Origin: Himantopus leucocephalus
Lineage: Eukaryota; Chordata; Aves; Charadriiformes; Recurvirostridae
Direction of reading: 5' to 3'
Assembly: GCA_003993805.1 (NCBI GenBank)
Contig: RSEF01000002.1
Span: 72,581,837 to 72,645,836 of the forward strand
DNA: 64,000 nucleotides
The position numbers were made by a program, and so were the translations under genes. Below the pieces are notes generated by a model. That model was not told the origin of the DNA. It saw only the letters and a program-made list of their open reading frames with translations, and ran no database searches. How positions within the stretch are numbered: the stretch's first letter is position 1; the number at the start of each line of letters is the position of its first letter. Below are positions 37,772-50,080 of this stretch, piece by piece.

Positions 37772-37789
37772 AAAAAAAAAAAAAAAAAN
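37772..37789. repeat. A17 run ending in a single N
   Basis: Seventeen A followed by an N at 37789. This is probably a contig break at a homopolymer, of the same kind as the other single N in the window. Confidence 0.85.
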
Positions 37790-40700
37790 AGCCATGTCTG
37801 CACTTAGGACGCTGTTGGAATATTTCAACTTTCTGTGTTAAAAGCAATTGCTGTTTAGCTGGAAGTGAAAGACCAAACCTCAGCAGTAGGAGTGTTGGTC
37901 TAACTGCCTAAGGGCAGAGGTTTCCCAGAGACTTTGTGTGTAGCAAAACCTCCAGGCTCTTGTTCTCCTGCCTCCACACAGTTAACTGCAGCAGGCTGAG
38001 GGAAATACCAGCTTTAGGCTAGAGTCACCCCTGGCTATTTGCCTGTACACCAGCAGGTAGAGAGAAGTGGGGGAGGGTCCTGAAACAAAAACTCCCTAAA
38101 AACGTGGCAGCAACACCACCTGGCCACGGTTATACTCAGCAGCAGCAACAGGTCTGTGTGGAGAGACACCAGTCAGTCGGGCAAGCCCTCCAGAGAGCTA
38201 AGCACTGGCTGCAAGACATTATTTGCAATATACCTGTTTCCAGCTAAGGGTTAATACTTACCCCACCTAACTAGAAATGAGCATAGTGCCAAACACAGGA
38301 GAGGCCAACTTCTTTGCAGGCAACTGGCTGCCAGCAGAAGCTCACCCCCATGACTCAGTGCGCCAAGAGGGAGATGCCAAAACAACTATTTGCGGTTTCT
38401 GGTGAGGTAAGTCTGGTCCGAACGCAGTGCTGCAGGGCGCTCAGCTGCTCAGGGGAACCGCTGCAGTAACGCATTTCCCTCCAAGCCCAAATTTGGCTCA
38501 GTAATGGCTAACTGCACGTTGTTACACCTGCCAAAAGCGTGGTGGCCTGGGTGAAACGAGAGGCTCACCCTGCCTCCAGGTGCCAGTCACAAAGCATCAC
38601 TGTCATCAAAACCACTCTGGCCAAGACCGGTGACTCCCCTCAGGGCCCTCCCAGCAGGATGGCTGGGGCAAAGGCAGAGCCCAACAGCCATCCCCAGGCT
38701 CAAGGCACACACTGATGCTCACGCTGCCGTGCCCTGCATCTCATAGGCTGTCCTGACCATAAGCGTTTTGGTTTCCCACGTTTGTCAGCCTATGAGCAAA
38801 CTTTTTACTAGTAGCATGCACTGAAGAGGTGTTTCTGTTGCAGCAGTAAACATGTCCGACCAAACACTGCATTGTCCCACAAACTTAGGCGTTTCTGCCA
38901 GGGACATTACAATAGCTGGCTTTCCCCCCAAGGCAGAAGTCAAGGGTACCACCCAAACAAATCAGAGTTAGTTTTCCAGGACATGGACACCTGAGGTATT
39001 TTACTGAACACACACACATCCTTACCCTCCAAGGGCACATCAATGCAAAACAGTATGTACACATTCCTTTCCTCTCCTTCTTTGAGCAAGTACCTGCACA
39101 TAGGTCTCCCGTTTTCTTAAAGATGATCCGAGAACATATGGGCAAGGTCAGACAGAGTAGATGGATGATCCTTTGCCACAGGAAAATATAGCCAGCATAC
39201 CTTTGCACAGCACTATCTGTGTATTGACCGCTGCTTGCATTGTCTGCGCTGCTACCTTGGAAGAGACATGACTTGGTGGATCTGAACAGAGACTGTCCTG
39301 CTGCTGGGGTTGGGGGATGCTACAGCAGAGGCTGTAGCGAGTTGCTCACATCTCCAGAAGCTCAGAGTACCAGGAGACAACAGGCTGCTGGATCTTTAGG
39401 GATTTCTTACATGTGCTGCCAAAATACTGCATGCATTTTGTATGTTGCCTGGATATTTAGATTCCTTAAGTGAGTTTTTGTTCACTGGAGATGTGTTCAG
39501 TTTCAAAAATGCTTTTTCTAAACTGTGCAGTTTGTATTTGTCCTTGAGGCCTGACAGGACATAAAATGTGGCAACGCGCTGGAACAGCCTCTCTGCTGCA
39601 AGCTCCGTTTTGCACTACAGCAGCATATTTAACAGAGGAGTTTTCCAATTCTATAGGACGTCATCACCACAATACACATTTTTTTAGCTTGGACAAGCCT
39701 GAACTTTACTGTTATGCTATAGGTGTGGCTTCCCTTTAATAAAACTATTTTTAACGCTACAATACTCGAGAGTGAACAAAGCACATGCCTGTGCTGATGC
39801 CAGTGTTTTTACAATACAGCAGGTTTCGGTTGGCTCTGTGACACAGAAAAGAAGCTGGGCTTCACAGAAATTTGGATGGTTCCCTTCTGAGTCACACCCA
39901 GTTGGGCTACCCTTTGGAAAAAATTTGTGTCGTTTGCTCTTAACAAAACTGGCCCTCCTCAGTCTACAGTGAATAGTTTGTTCTCTATGGTTTGTAGCTT
40001 CTGTTGTTGTCATCACTGGTTTGGTTCATCTAAAATTGTCCCTTCCACAGTGAGAATTGACAAAACACAGAAATCTGGTCACCTGGTCACAGTATTCTGC
40101 TGAGGGGAAGCGATGCCAATTCCAGCTCATCTCTTGCTCTTCTGCTTCTATTTCAGGAGAGACTCTAATGCATCCCTTTATTTACAGAAAGCAAACATTC
40201 CCAGTGTGCGTGTTCCCTCCATTACTGAAGAGTTTTCATTGCCATGCAAATAACCCTCCAAAGCACAACAAGCAATGAACACATCCAGACGAAATATCGG
40301 GCTGCAACACGTCTTCTTCATTCATCCACATCTGGTCCCAAGTTGAGTCAGTTGCCCAGGAAAATTTGAGGGTAGGCAACAAAACATCAATTTCAGAGAA
40401 AGGAAGAAGGAAAGAAAGAAGCTGGTTCTCTGACTTCTGGCATTATTGTACAAAGCCAGGAAAAAGGTGACAATATTACACAGAATATAGAAAATGAAGA
40501 AAGAATCTTCTAGAGGAAAGGAAAAGTTTTGTTTAATACAATCTGTAACTTAAGCAGGATTTTTTTTCTTCCAAATAGCCTGTGATAATTCCACTAATCA
40601 CTGAAAAAAGCTAAAAGGAGGCAGGCAAGACCTGTCATTCATAGGCAAGTATCTACCACAGGCTTAGCTTTCCAGCATATGCTTTCCCAGTGACAAGGAC

Positions 40701-42415
40701 AGAGCAGCACACCTCCAGCTCTCAGATGGAAGCAATTATTAGTGCGAAAACAGCCCTTCCTAGGAGCAAACAAATGAACCCTATGCACAGTCTGATTAAC
40801 GACTACTCCCATGCAGATATGTAAACAGCCACATTGTTGCTACCTTAGCTTAGCAAAATTTTAAAGTTACGTGATTTTTATTCACTTGTTTATGCTGTTC
40901 TGCCAAGCACTGGGGTTTTGGAGGGGATCCCATTTAGAGGACAGAGGGTAGCTGCAGAAACAAAGAGCACAGAGCTCTGCTGTCCAGTTCTCCCCCAACT
41001 ATGAAAACGCAGTATCTTTCAGATTTCTCTTCTATTTGCTAGACGTAAATGGTTTATTCCCTCCAGCCCAAATAGTATCTAAGAAGAATGTTACTGCTTT
41101 CTCTACGGTGAATATACTAGGCAATGTTGTTGGCTCCTGCCTCAAAATACTCCAAATGCACTTACAAAAAATCATTTTTTTTATTGACTATAGTTACAGG
41201 AGAGATCTCTGCAAGGACTGTGTCCTGCTCACCCCCAGCCAGCTTTATACAGAGATGCTCTTGTGCACAGGTGGAGGCACAGAAGTATGACAGGAAAAGC
41301 CTTCTGATCGGGTATCTCATAAGTGGGAACTGAGCATGCTCTACTACTCCCAGGAGGATGTCGAAACTTCGGAGTGCGAAGCATCCCTTTGATTGTCCAA
41401 GGGGACAGCTATAGGTACCTCCACTGCATACTGTAACGTGTTTTAATCTCAGCCCTCTCCCCCTCCATTCAGAAAAATTTTTTCACTCAGGTGTGGAACA
41501 TACGGCTGGTGACACTGGTTGGAGTCTCAACTCCACTGTCCCTTGAGCCAGAACAGCAAAGGCATTGGACCATCCTCCAACACCCTTTCCTGAAGTGCGT
41601 CCGCAGGACACAAGTTCACCCCTAGTTGCCATAACTGGCTGCAAAAGACCTCGACACACAGCAGCAGGAGGAGCATGGGGTACACCCACATTACAAAAGG
41701 GTGATCGCATTAGAGAGTCAGGCACAGGCAGCCCGGCATGGCTTTGCTGCACGACGGTTTCCACGCAGGCTGACACTGGGGTCTGAGTGCCAGAGATCTG
41801 TGTCAGCCACAAAACACTGACACAACCTCACAGCCAGTCTGCAAGTGCAGGAGCCCCCGATGCTGGTTATGAAAGCAAGGGAAGAAGAATACCATATCCA
41901 ATTAAAACTTAAACGACTTTGACTGCCTCCCTGAATGACCAGAGATGACTTTCCACCGATTGAGTTCAGCTAAGGCTTCTCAGCCATTAATCTGCAGTCC
42001 CTTTAGGGGACTGGATCTGCACTGGAAGCACTTTTTACTTCCCCCGAAGGAATTACGCAATTAAGTCCTGCGTTCAGTGCTGGGCTTTGTCTCCCTATAA
42101 AACATTTCAATCGGATCAGGCAGTTTTAACAAAGAGAGACTGGGCAGACCCTATCTCATCTGTGGCTATTCATCCGTCACAAACAGCCACTGCAACTTAT
42201 CTGACATTTCCACTGAAGCTCACAAGGAAGACCACCTCTGCATAACACAACCAAAATGTCCTCGGGGAGAACATGAGTCTCAGCATCACAGGGGCAGAGG
42301 AGCAGGAGGGGTTGGCTTCCCCCTCCTTGGGCAAGACCCTGCTCCAGTTGCCTCACTAGGGCTTAATTTAATTTTCCACACAAAGTCACCCACAGCTTCT
42401 TCTCTTCAATTCTGT
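37790..42415 (-). other. GFOD1: GFOD1 intron 1, continued
   Basis: No coding exon, RNA gene or clear mobile element is recognised. Frames near 38885-39208 and 41483-41812 show no resemblance to known proteins. The GFOD1 first coding exon, which should encode a Rossmann start with GVFGTSL, is not here. Confidence 0.5.
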
Positions 42416-42440
42416 CCCCCCCCCCCCCCCCCCCCCCCCN
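42416..42440. repeat. C24 run ending in a single N
   Basis: An unbroken run of 24 C ending in an N at 42440. True length is unknown and the join may be artefactual. Confidence 0.85.
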
Positions 42441-45400
42441 TGCTTGTCCCCATTTGCCCCTCTCCACTGTCACTTCACAGTGGGATCAAAAGTAGTGACA
42501 ACAAGGAGAAATCTGATGCAGAAAAATGTGACTTTTGGCTGTGCACGGCTTCAGTGCAGCCAGTCGAGATGGACTAAAGCCTTCACTCACAACTTCAGTG
42601 CCTAAAAATGTATGTGGGTGTAGAAAGGGGACAACGCTTTTCCCCCGCACTAGCGAGCAGAGCGCAGAAAGACTGCAGCTGTCTCTCTGCCACCTGAATG
42701 CCTCTGAAAGGCCCAGAGCAGAAATGTGTGGGCAGGGAGACCTGAGGAACACCTAGGCGTGCCTTGCCCACCATGACAATGTGCTTCAAACACTGGGTTG
42801 TCTTGGAAGCCCAGATCCTATCAATGCATAGAAGCTCCTTGGCATACAATTAGATATCACTGATATAATGCTGGGCTTGTAGGCATGTTTTAACTCCATG
42901 AAACCCAGATCTCAATAAATCATTATACTGGGCCATTTTTTATGTTGGAGCATTAGGACCAGTAAGTTGGCCAGCTCCGCTGCCAAAGCTGTGTTCTACC
43001 TCTGTGGTTGCAACTGGAGACAGGACGTAGAATCTTGAACCTGCACATGTCTACAACTGCAAATGCCTCATCCTAGAAATGGTTTCAACTTTCACTGAAG
43101 TGAACTTTACAGTATCTCGTATAACAGGGGGTTTTTTTGGGGGTGTGGAGGGTGTGGGTGTTTTGTTGGGCTATTCGTTGTGGTTTAGGGGTTTTTTTTT
43201 TCCTAACTTACTAATCCGATTGGGAACATTTGGGATAAAATATTTTTGTATCTATTATTAAGTTATATGCCAGATTTCATAGTAAAGTTTTATTCATTCA
43301 CATCCTTAAGGTTTAGCTTGTGAAGATACAAATCAGAGACTGAAGAAACAAACAGAACAGCACAGAAGAGGGGATAAAGCTTCCATTTCTTAACAGTTTG
43401 CAAACAACCTGCAGACTAGCTTGACCATGAGAAAGCTTCAGAGGTTCAATTCTCCGTATTTTTTTTCCTAAGACAGACTGAGATAGAACTGAGGCTGGCC
43501 ACAGAACAATTTTTAGACTAATTTCATAAGGAAACAAAGCTCATGGGATCACACTTTGTGTACATTTGTTTGTAGGCCAATATGGTTGACCATCTGACTC
43601 CTGATGACTTTTTTACGTGTTCAATAATTCCACATGGGGGGAAAAAACTAAAAGCCATGACTGTTCAGCAATGCACGTCTTTATCTCGGCAGGTATAATG
43701 TATTACAAACAGAATGTGTCATGATGATGAAGCGGACACCTCAGGGCACACAAAGAAAAAGCAGGGAGGGGGGGACACAACAGCACAGCATAGGATGGTG
43801 ACACACACAACTTATGTTCCACTCTCTTCTAGAAAATGGAGTTGTTCTGATGGGGGAGGGATTCTGATTCAGATTGCAGAGGTGTCAGTCAATAGACAAG
43901 GTGCCGAGCAGAGAAGAGATAAGCTATATAAGCAGGAAACCGAGAACTAGGTTAACACATGGCCTTTCCCTGACCCATCTCGACTAATGCAATAAGGGCT
44001 TAGCAGTATCCCAGCCACCAAGGAAAAGTTTGTTAGAGGAAGTCAGTGAGCAGTGCCTAGCTGCGGTGAGCTGGACCATCATCTGGATACGATACTCAAA
44101 ACACTGCTTACAGACGTGGTGGAAAGCCAAGCCTGGTAAGATGAAAAGAAACAATTGGCAACTTCTGCGTGCTGGCAAGGGAACCCACACAATCAGCCAA
44201 TACGAGACACTGACCCCTGAGTTAGAGAGAAAAAAGTGTCACTAAATATTTAAAGAAGGACTTCAAAAAAGAGTCCTAGTTACATAAAGCAAAATCAATG
44301 ACATTTAATAGCAATTTCTTTGAGCTCGACCTAAATCCTCTTGCAGAAACGCTTGTCTCCTTATACATCACTGCATTAGGAATACAATAAACAATAAAAC
44401 AAAAAATGATGATCAGAAGCCAAATTCTAGGGCTGATTTATGCAGTTACAAGGTCATGGCAGGCCAATCTGTGGCCAAATGCCAAAATGCAAGATCCTGT
44501 GAGCATTCAGTCAGAGAAACGGGAGGAAATCTCAAGGCTCAGAGTTCACATTCACCAGCTTCCTGCCCCAGATAAAGACCCAGTGCTGCTACAACAAAAT
44601 ACAGTGAAGCAGATAAGCGTAGCGGTGGTATGGGTACCACCACATCAGATTTCTCCTCTGCGATCATACCAGGTCATAATCTACAACTTTAATGAAAAAA
44701 GGAGTCTAAGGTGTTGTTAATAACGTACGTTAGCGTGTGTCTATGAGTGAGATGCAAAGGGGAATGAGTGAAAAAAAAACATAGGACTCGCTTCAACACA
44801 CACCAGATTGCCAACTTACCCTTTGTGCCATAGGGTTTTGTTTTGCAAGGAGGAGTTCTCTAGAGGAAGAGGAAGTGCGAAACATCTAACGGTAAGACAC
44901 CTGGAGAAGGTCCCCTGTGCACTACACGCAGCTTCAAACCAACCCCAGCTGCGCCAAGTGCCATAACATCTGTCAGCCTCTTTAAAAGCACCTCTTGCAG
45001 TGCAAGCATAATGTGCACCTATGAGGGAAAACGCCTTTCCCTTCTCATCATGTAGCACACAGTGGAGATGTGCCATCAAGAACATACTTCAGAGTAAATG
45101 AGAAGTGTCACATCTCCCATTCATGGTGAGGAAGGCAGTACCGCTAAGTGGATCAAGGGCAGCACAGCGTGCTAACTGCCTGGTGGGAAGTGACGTATTT
45201 GTATCACAACCGAAAGCCAGTGCAGCAGGTTTCTATGGAAAAGCACTTGAAGTCTTAACATCATTCCCCAGTTTACTCAAAAACCGCAGACACAAAGGAG
45301 TGGGAAAATGTTTCCAGCAGTTCAAGTCATGCCCTGCTGGGGTTAGTGCTGTGCAAATACACAAGTCTGAGTTCTTAGGTGACTTTTACAAACTACTTTT

Positions 45401-48400
45401 TGTGATGAAAGTAGAGCAGGATAGGGCAAGAAAAAACCATTCATCATTCCACACTAAAAGAAACACTTTTTCTCCAGACCTGCAAAATTGTTTTCAAACA
45501 GTGCCTCAGAGGTGTGAGTAAATATAGCATCTGGCTCTGGTGGGTCAGTTCCTACTAAATCAACATGAATCTGGTCTAGAAGGAAAACCCAACTAATTGT
45601 GACTAAGCAGGTCTTATCTGGCACCTGAAGCATCACACATCGCAACTTCTTTGAAGGCTTTCCAGGTTGTCAGGTGACATGAAGCACATAGCCAAAACCT
45701 GTCAGGCAATGCTGTATCACTTTCATACTTCTTTCAGTAGTGTATACTGAGCTAAACCACCTGGTGGTATGTGTTCATTGCTACCCCACTGAGCTGAACG
45801 AGACCAAACGTGAAGCCCAAGACCCTCATGACTCCCACCACTGTGGAGCACTGATCAAGCTCTTAGGGTCCTACACAGTAACTCACTCTTTGGCCACGTG
45901 GCCAGTTCTGACCAGGGAGATATGCAGCTCCCTGACGGCTGGGACCAACGAATTTGACCACACTTCCCACAGACAGAAAGACACCAGTGCCTTTTTCGTA
46001 AAACCCCAGAAGACCGGGGTGTGAGATCCTCTCACAAGAAGGATTATTACAGTCCCAAAAGGGTAAGATACCTGCAGCACTTTGCCTAACAGTCTATTCT
46101 ATTAACAGATAGTGAGTGCTCCAACCATAAAAGCAGTTGCTACCCTCTTTCTCCCTGGAAGATGACCCAAAGACCAAAAAAGCAGCCAGAAGTCCTGGGT
46201 AAAGAAACCCAACAATGTGCACAGAGGTCCTCAGAGCTTTCCATGTGACTGTAGGGAGGAACACAGAAAAAAAAAATATGAGAAATCAAAGGAAATGGTA
46301 GCTAGAGTCCATCTGCACCTCAATCACCCATCAGAGAATCAAGAGAACATTCTTGTTGTAATTTATCCTCTTGGTCCTCAAAGACAGCACTCAAATCAGA
46401 GAAGGGAAAGAACTACAGAAGAATAAAAAATAAATAAGAAATTCATTTACTCCCAAAACTTGGGTGGAGGCACAGGATTTGTGATCAGACAGTACACATA
46501 CAGAAATCTGTGAAAGACTTCAACTGTCAGGGAACAGAAAATGGAGTCAAGATTACCACAAAAGCTGCTTATACTTTTGACTTTATAAATTTTATAAAGC
46601 TAGCTGGTTGGGAAGAGAATAAAGGTTCTCTTTTTATTTCCCAGTCAAAAGAAGCCACTGTCACTTCATTTGGGTCACCTCTGCTTACACGGGGGCAGGT
46701 TTCTCTTCTGCATAACTTAGTTACTTATAAAATCTCTGGGCACTTTGATCATTACCAACCACAACATCCTGTGAAACATCAGATAATCATTAATGATCTG
46801 TACAGCCCGTGAAAAGAGGCATAGAGAAACTACAAGCTCTGGACTCACTTCTGCTGCCTTTTGCCATCACAAAGTTAAGCATCTAGTCTAAACTAATAAT
46901 CTGGGATTTCTCTGGACTCAACAGCCAGAAATACACACTGCCAGAAGGTTATTTACCTTATCTAATTTAGGCACACATTTTAGGATGGTGCCAGTCTTTC
47001 CACCATCTACAAAGAGCCTCGGTAACCAGTGAAGACTAAATACCTGACTTTTAGACCAGATGCCTGAACTGAGACTGTCTAACGTTAATTGAGACAGGCC
47101 TCCACTATGAAGGAGGCAGAAAATCAGTAGCAGGACAGAAAAGTTCATTTGCACCTCCCAAATCTGAGGCTAATGGGCAAATTATTGGAACAACCCTTCC
47201 TACGCTGCATTATTTCATAACACTTGTTTGGCACATTTGCGTCTGGTAACAGAGGGCACCTGTAAGAGAAGCATCGCTGAAAGTCACTCACACTGAGGCT
47301 GTTTATAAAACCACAGGTTTTTCACTCGGGCTAAACAGCCTACAAGACACTGCATCCCAAAGCCCACAAGATTAGCACCACTCCCTCACGCCCTGCAGGA
47401 GTCACCGTGGGACTCAATACTATTGGGGTGCTACAAACTGGGCAGCTCAGATTTGCAGTGGTTCTGTAGGATGCTCACTTGGACATCTGAAAGGCAGATG
47501 TCTGGCAAGTCTAGTAATAAACAAAGATTATCAGTTCAAGCTCAAGCCTAAAAAGAGAACTCAGTAATGCTCATCCATGTGAAACAGTAAATTCCCATAT
47601 CTTTGCCAGTGTTTCAATCTGAAGTTAACCCAGCCAAGCTAAACTAAGCTAGAAAACATGTCTTAGCAGGCATGGAAAGATGCTCACTGTAAGCGGAGGC
47701 CATGAAAAAGGCATCTGGTCTGAGCTACCACATGAGTTGCCTCTCTGGCTGGAGACAGTTCAAGAAGAAATCTGAAGGGTGGATCAGGCAGAGAGAGCAA
47801 TGGGGATTTCATTAACTGGGGAGGTGATGCACTGGCAGAGTGAACTGAAGGCAATGACAGCACTGCTGTCAGGCTTTGCTGTTCTCCTCTGTGACATCCC
47901 CGCATCTGACTTATTATCAATGGGCAGCTGCTGCAGAAATTGAAGCGCTGCTGAAATGACAACTCTGTTAAAGGGGCAGATGGTCCTACGAGCAAATGTT
48001 TCACCAAGGACTGGGTAGATATCATCAAACTCATTTCTCAACAGCTCAAAAATGACAGCTGATGTCCCACGAGATGAAATTTCAGTGTTATGTACCATGT
48101 AGCCAGGGGCCAGGAATATTCTTGAATATGACCTGACTTAAAAATATAATGAAGCTGGTTCACAGACAAGTCTATCAGTATGGTTAGAATCCTTGGTAGC
48201 AGCTTTTATAATAGTCATGGTTGAAATGTGCCATTTTGGGAAGACAGCCAAACTGCTTATACACGGAGTGCAGCTGCACCATAAAGCCACTGCAGCTTTT
48301 TGGATGGATTATCATTCATAATAAAGTGGGAAAAGACAGAAAAATTAATGAAAGAGGTCCCAAAGCAGACCATATTTATCCTAGAAAATGTGCTGCTCTT

Positions 48401-49669
48401 CTTAAAACACCGGCAATCAGATTCATAAGACAAAGTTTACTGGACAAAATATTGACTGTAAATTAGTTCTCCTGTTACCTTGATAGGAAATTTTGAAATT
48501 CAAATTGATGTATACTGTCATTTCTCCCTATGCCCAAAGGATTGAGAACGCCAGCAAGTAATGCAATGGGTTTCACACATAATGCTTCTTTCTGTTTTCT
48601 ACTTGCTAATTAGTATATCAAACTTGATATACTCAATTATTTTTAACTTCCAATGAAAAACATGGATATCCTTGGAACATACATCAACACGGTAAAACTT
48701 CACAGCTGATCTCTGGCAAGAGCAGTAGTCTCTAAGACTTTCAAGCAACCATCTACCAAAACCAGGACACAACTAACCAGGTTCAAAGCACGCAAACAAC
48801 ATTCAGTGGATGTAGGGATTACAGTTCACACAAAGCTGATCACACAGCAAGAACATAGGATATTCCTTCACTGTTCCAGTGGGCAATGCCAAAAAAGTGA
48901 TAGTCCTTACTACGCAAAGTCACCCCTTCAGGGTTAACCCTCCATCTGCAGGGAACAATGGCACAACAAAGCTTAGCAAAAATAATTCTCACAACAAAAC
49001 AGATCACTAGATTTAAAAATCCTTACCCATATGGTCAAGTTTAGGGACCCTCAGATGCATTCCTAATCTTAAACTGTGTAAAACATTATGTCAGTCTAGC
49101 TAACAATTTTGTACACCAAGGGGAAATTCCTGCTGTCTTTCCACACAATTAAGCCAACCTTCACTCTGCCTTTTTAAGGCATTGACATTTACATCGACAA
49201 AATACAACAAGGCTTTAAAAAAGCCCTTACCTATATATGCACATATGTATGTACACACCTAAACATTGTGGTTTCAGAGGCAACAATGCTGCTTGCTACC
49301 ATGAATAGTCCCTGCAAATTCATGTGATTGTTCTTGGCAACACTACAGCTGGAAATGGGTTGGGACCATGTGTTAAACCATTTTGTTCACAAAGTGTGAG
49401 GTAGTGCTAAGTTATTTCGACCCGCCCTATCTCTGTTATTCTGTAATGTGCCATTTACAGTATGAAATATCAAATATATTACAAGCTGTTGTTATTACTT
49501 TAGTGTTTTATGAATGTATTTCCATCTCTGTGCCCAGTGAATATTCGAACTGGCAGCTGTGACGGTTCTTCTGCGTGGTAAATTCTGCAGGGCTTTGGTT
49601 GCATCTCCAAGTACAATCTCCACAAAGCTTACAGGCCTCCCAAGTACTGGGAGCATTTCTAGTTTCTGC
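42441..49669 (-). other. GFOD1: GFOD1 intron 1, continued
   Basis: No gene is supported. A G-rich stretch at 43127-43158 (runs of 5, 5, 3 and 3 G) could fold as a G-quadruplex on the plus strand. All open frames are short and without family resemblance. Confidence 0.5.
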
Positions 49670-50080
49670 ATTTAATGAAGGATGAAGTGGAAACAGAAAA
49701 GGTACAGAGACAAGCAACTGCAATGATTAAGGGAATGGAGGAGCTACTTTACCAAGGCAGACTGAAAAGGCTGGGGGTCTTCAGCTTAAAAAAAGAAAAG
49801 TCTGACGGGGGCATGATCAAGATTTACAAAATTATGAAGACAGAGGATAAAGTACTCATAGAACTGTTTTTCACTAAATTCGGTATTATTAAATGTGGGA
49901 GGCATTCACTGAAACTAGCAGGAAATCATTTAAAATTTATAAAAGAAAGTGCATTTGTACTGAGACTGTTGTGAATTTCTGAAATCTGTTGCCGCAGTGA
50001 TGACCTGTAATGTCTGCCCCAGGCAGACAGCATCAGCAGGTTCAAAAAAGGATCAGACAAATCCAAGGCCAACAGGTCCA
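49670..50080 (+). mobile_element. Ancient CR1-superfamily LINE relic
   Basis: A plus-strand frame from 49675 to 49974 encodes EKVQRQATAMIKGMEEL, RLKRLGVFSLKKEKSDGGMI and IYKIMK, matching the pattern at the C-terminal end of CR1/L3-type ORF2 (E-VQRRATKMIRGLE ... RL-ELGLFSLEKRR--GDLI--YK). After a stop, a shifted frame continues with SISRFKKGSDK, as in the same proteins. It is clearly more decayed than the CR1 tail at 4898-5178. The element may extend to about 50460, but that part I cannot assign. Confidence 0.7.
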
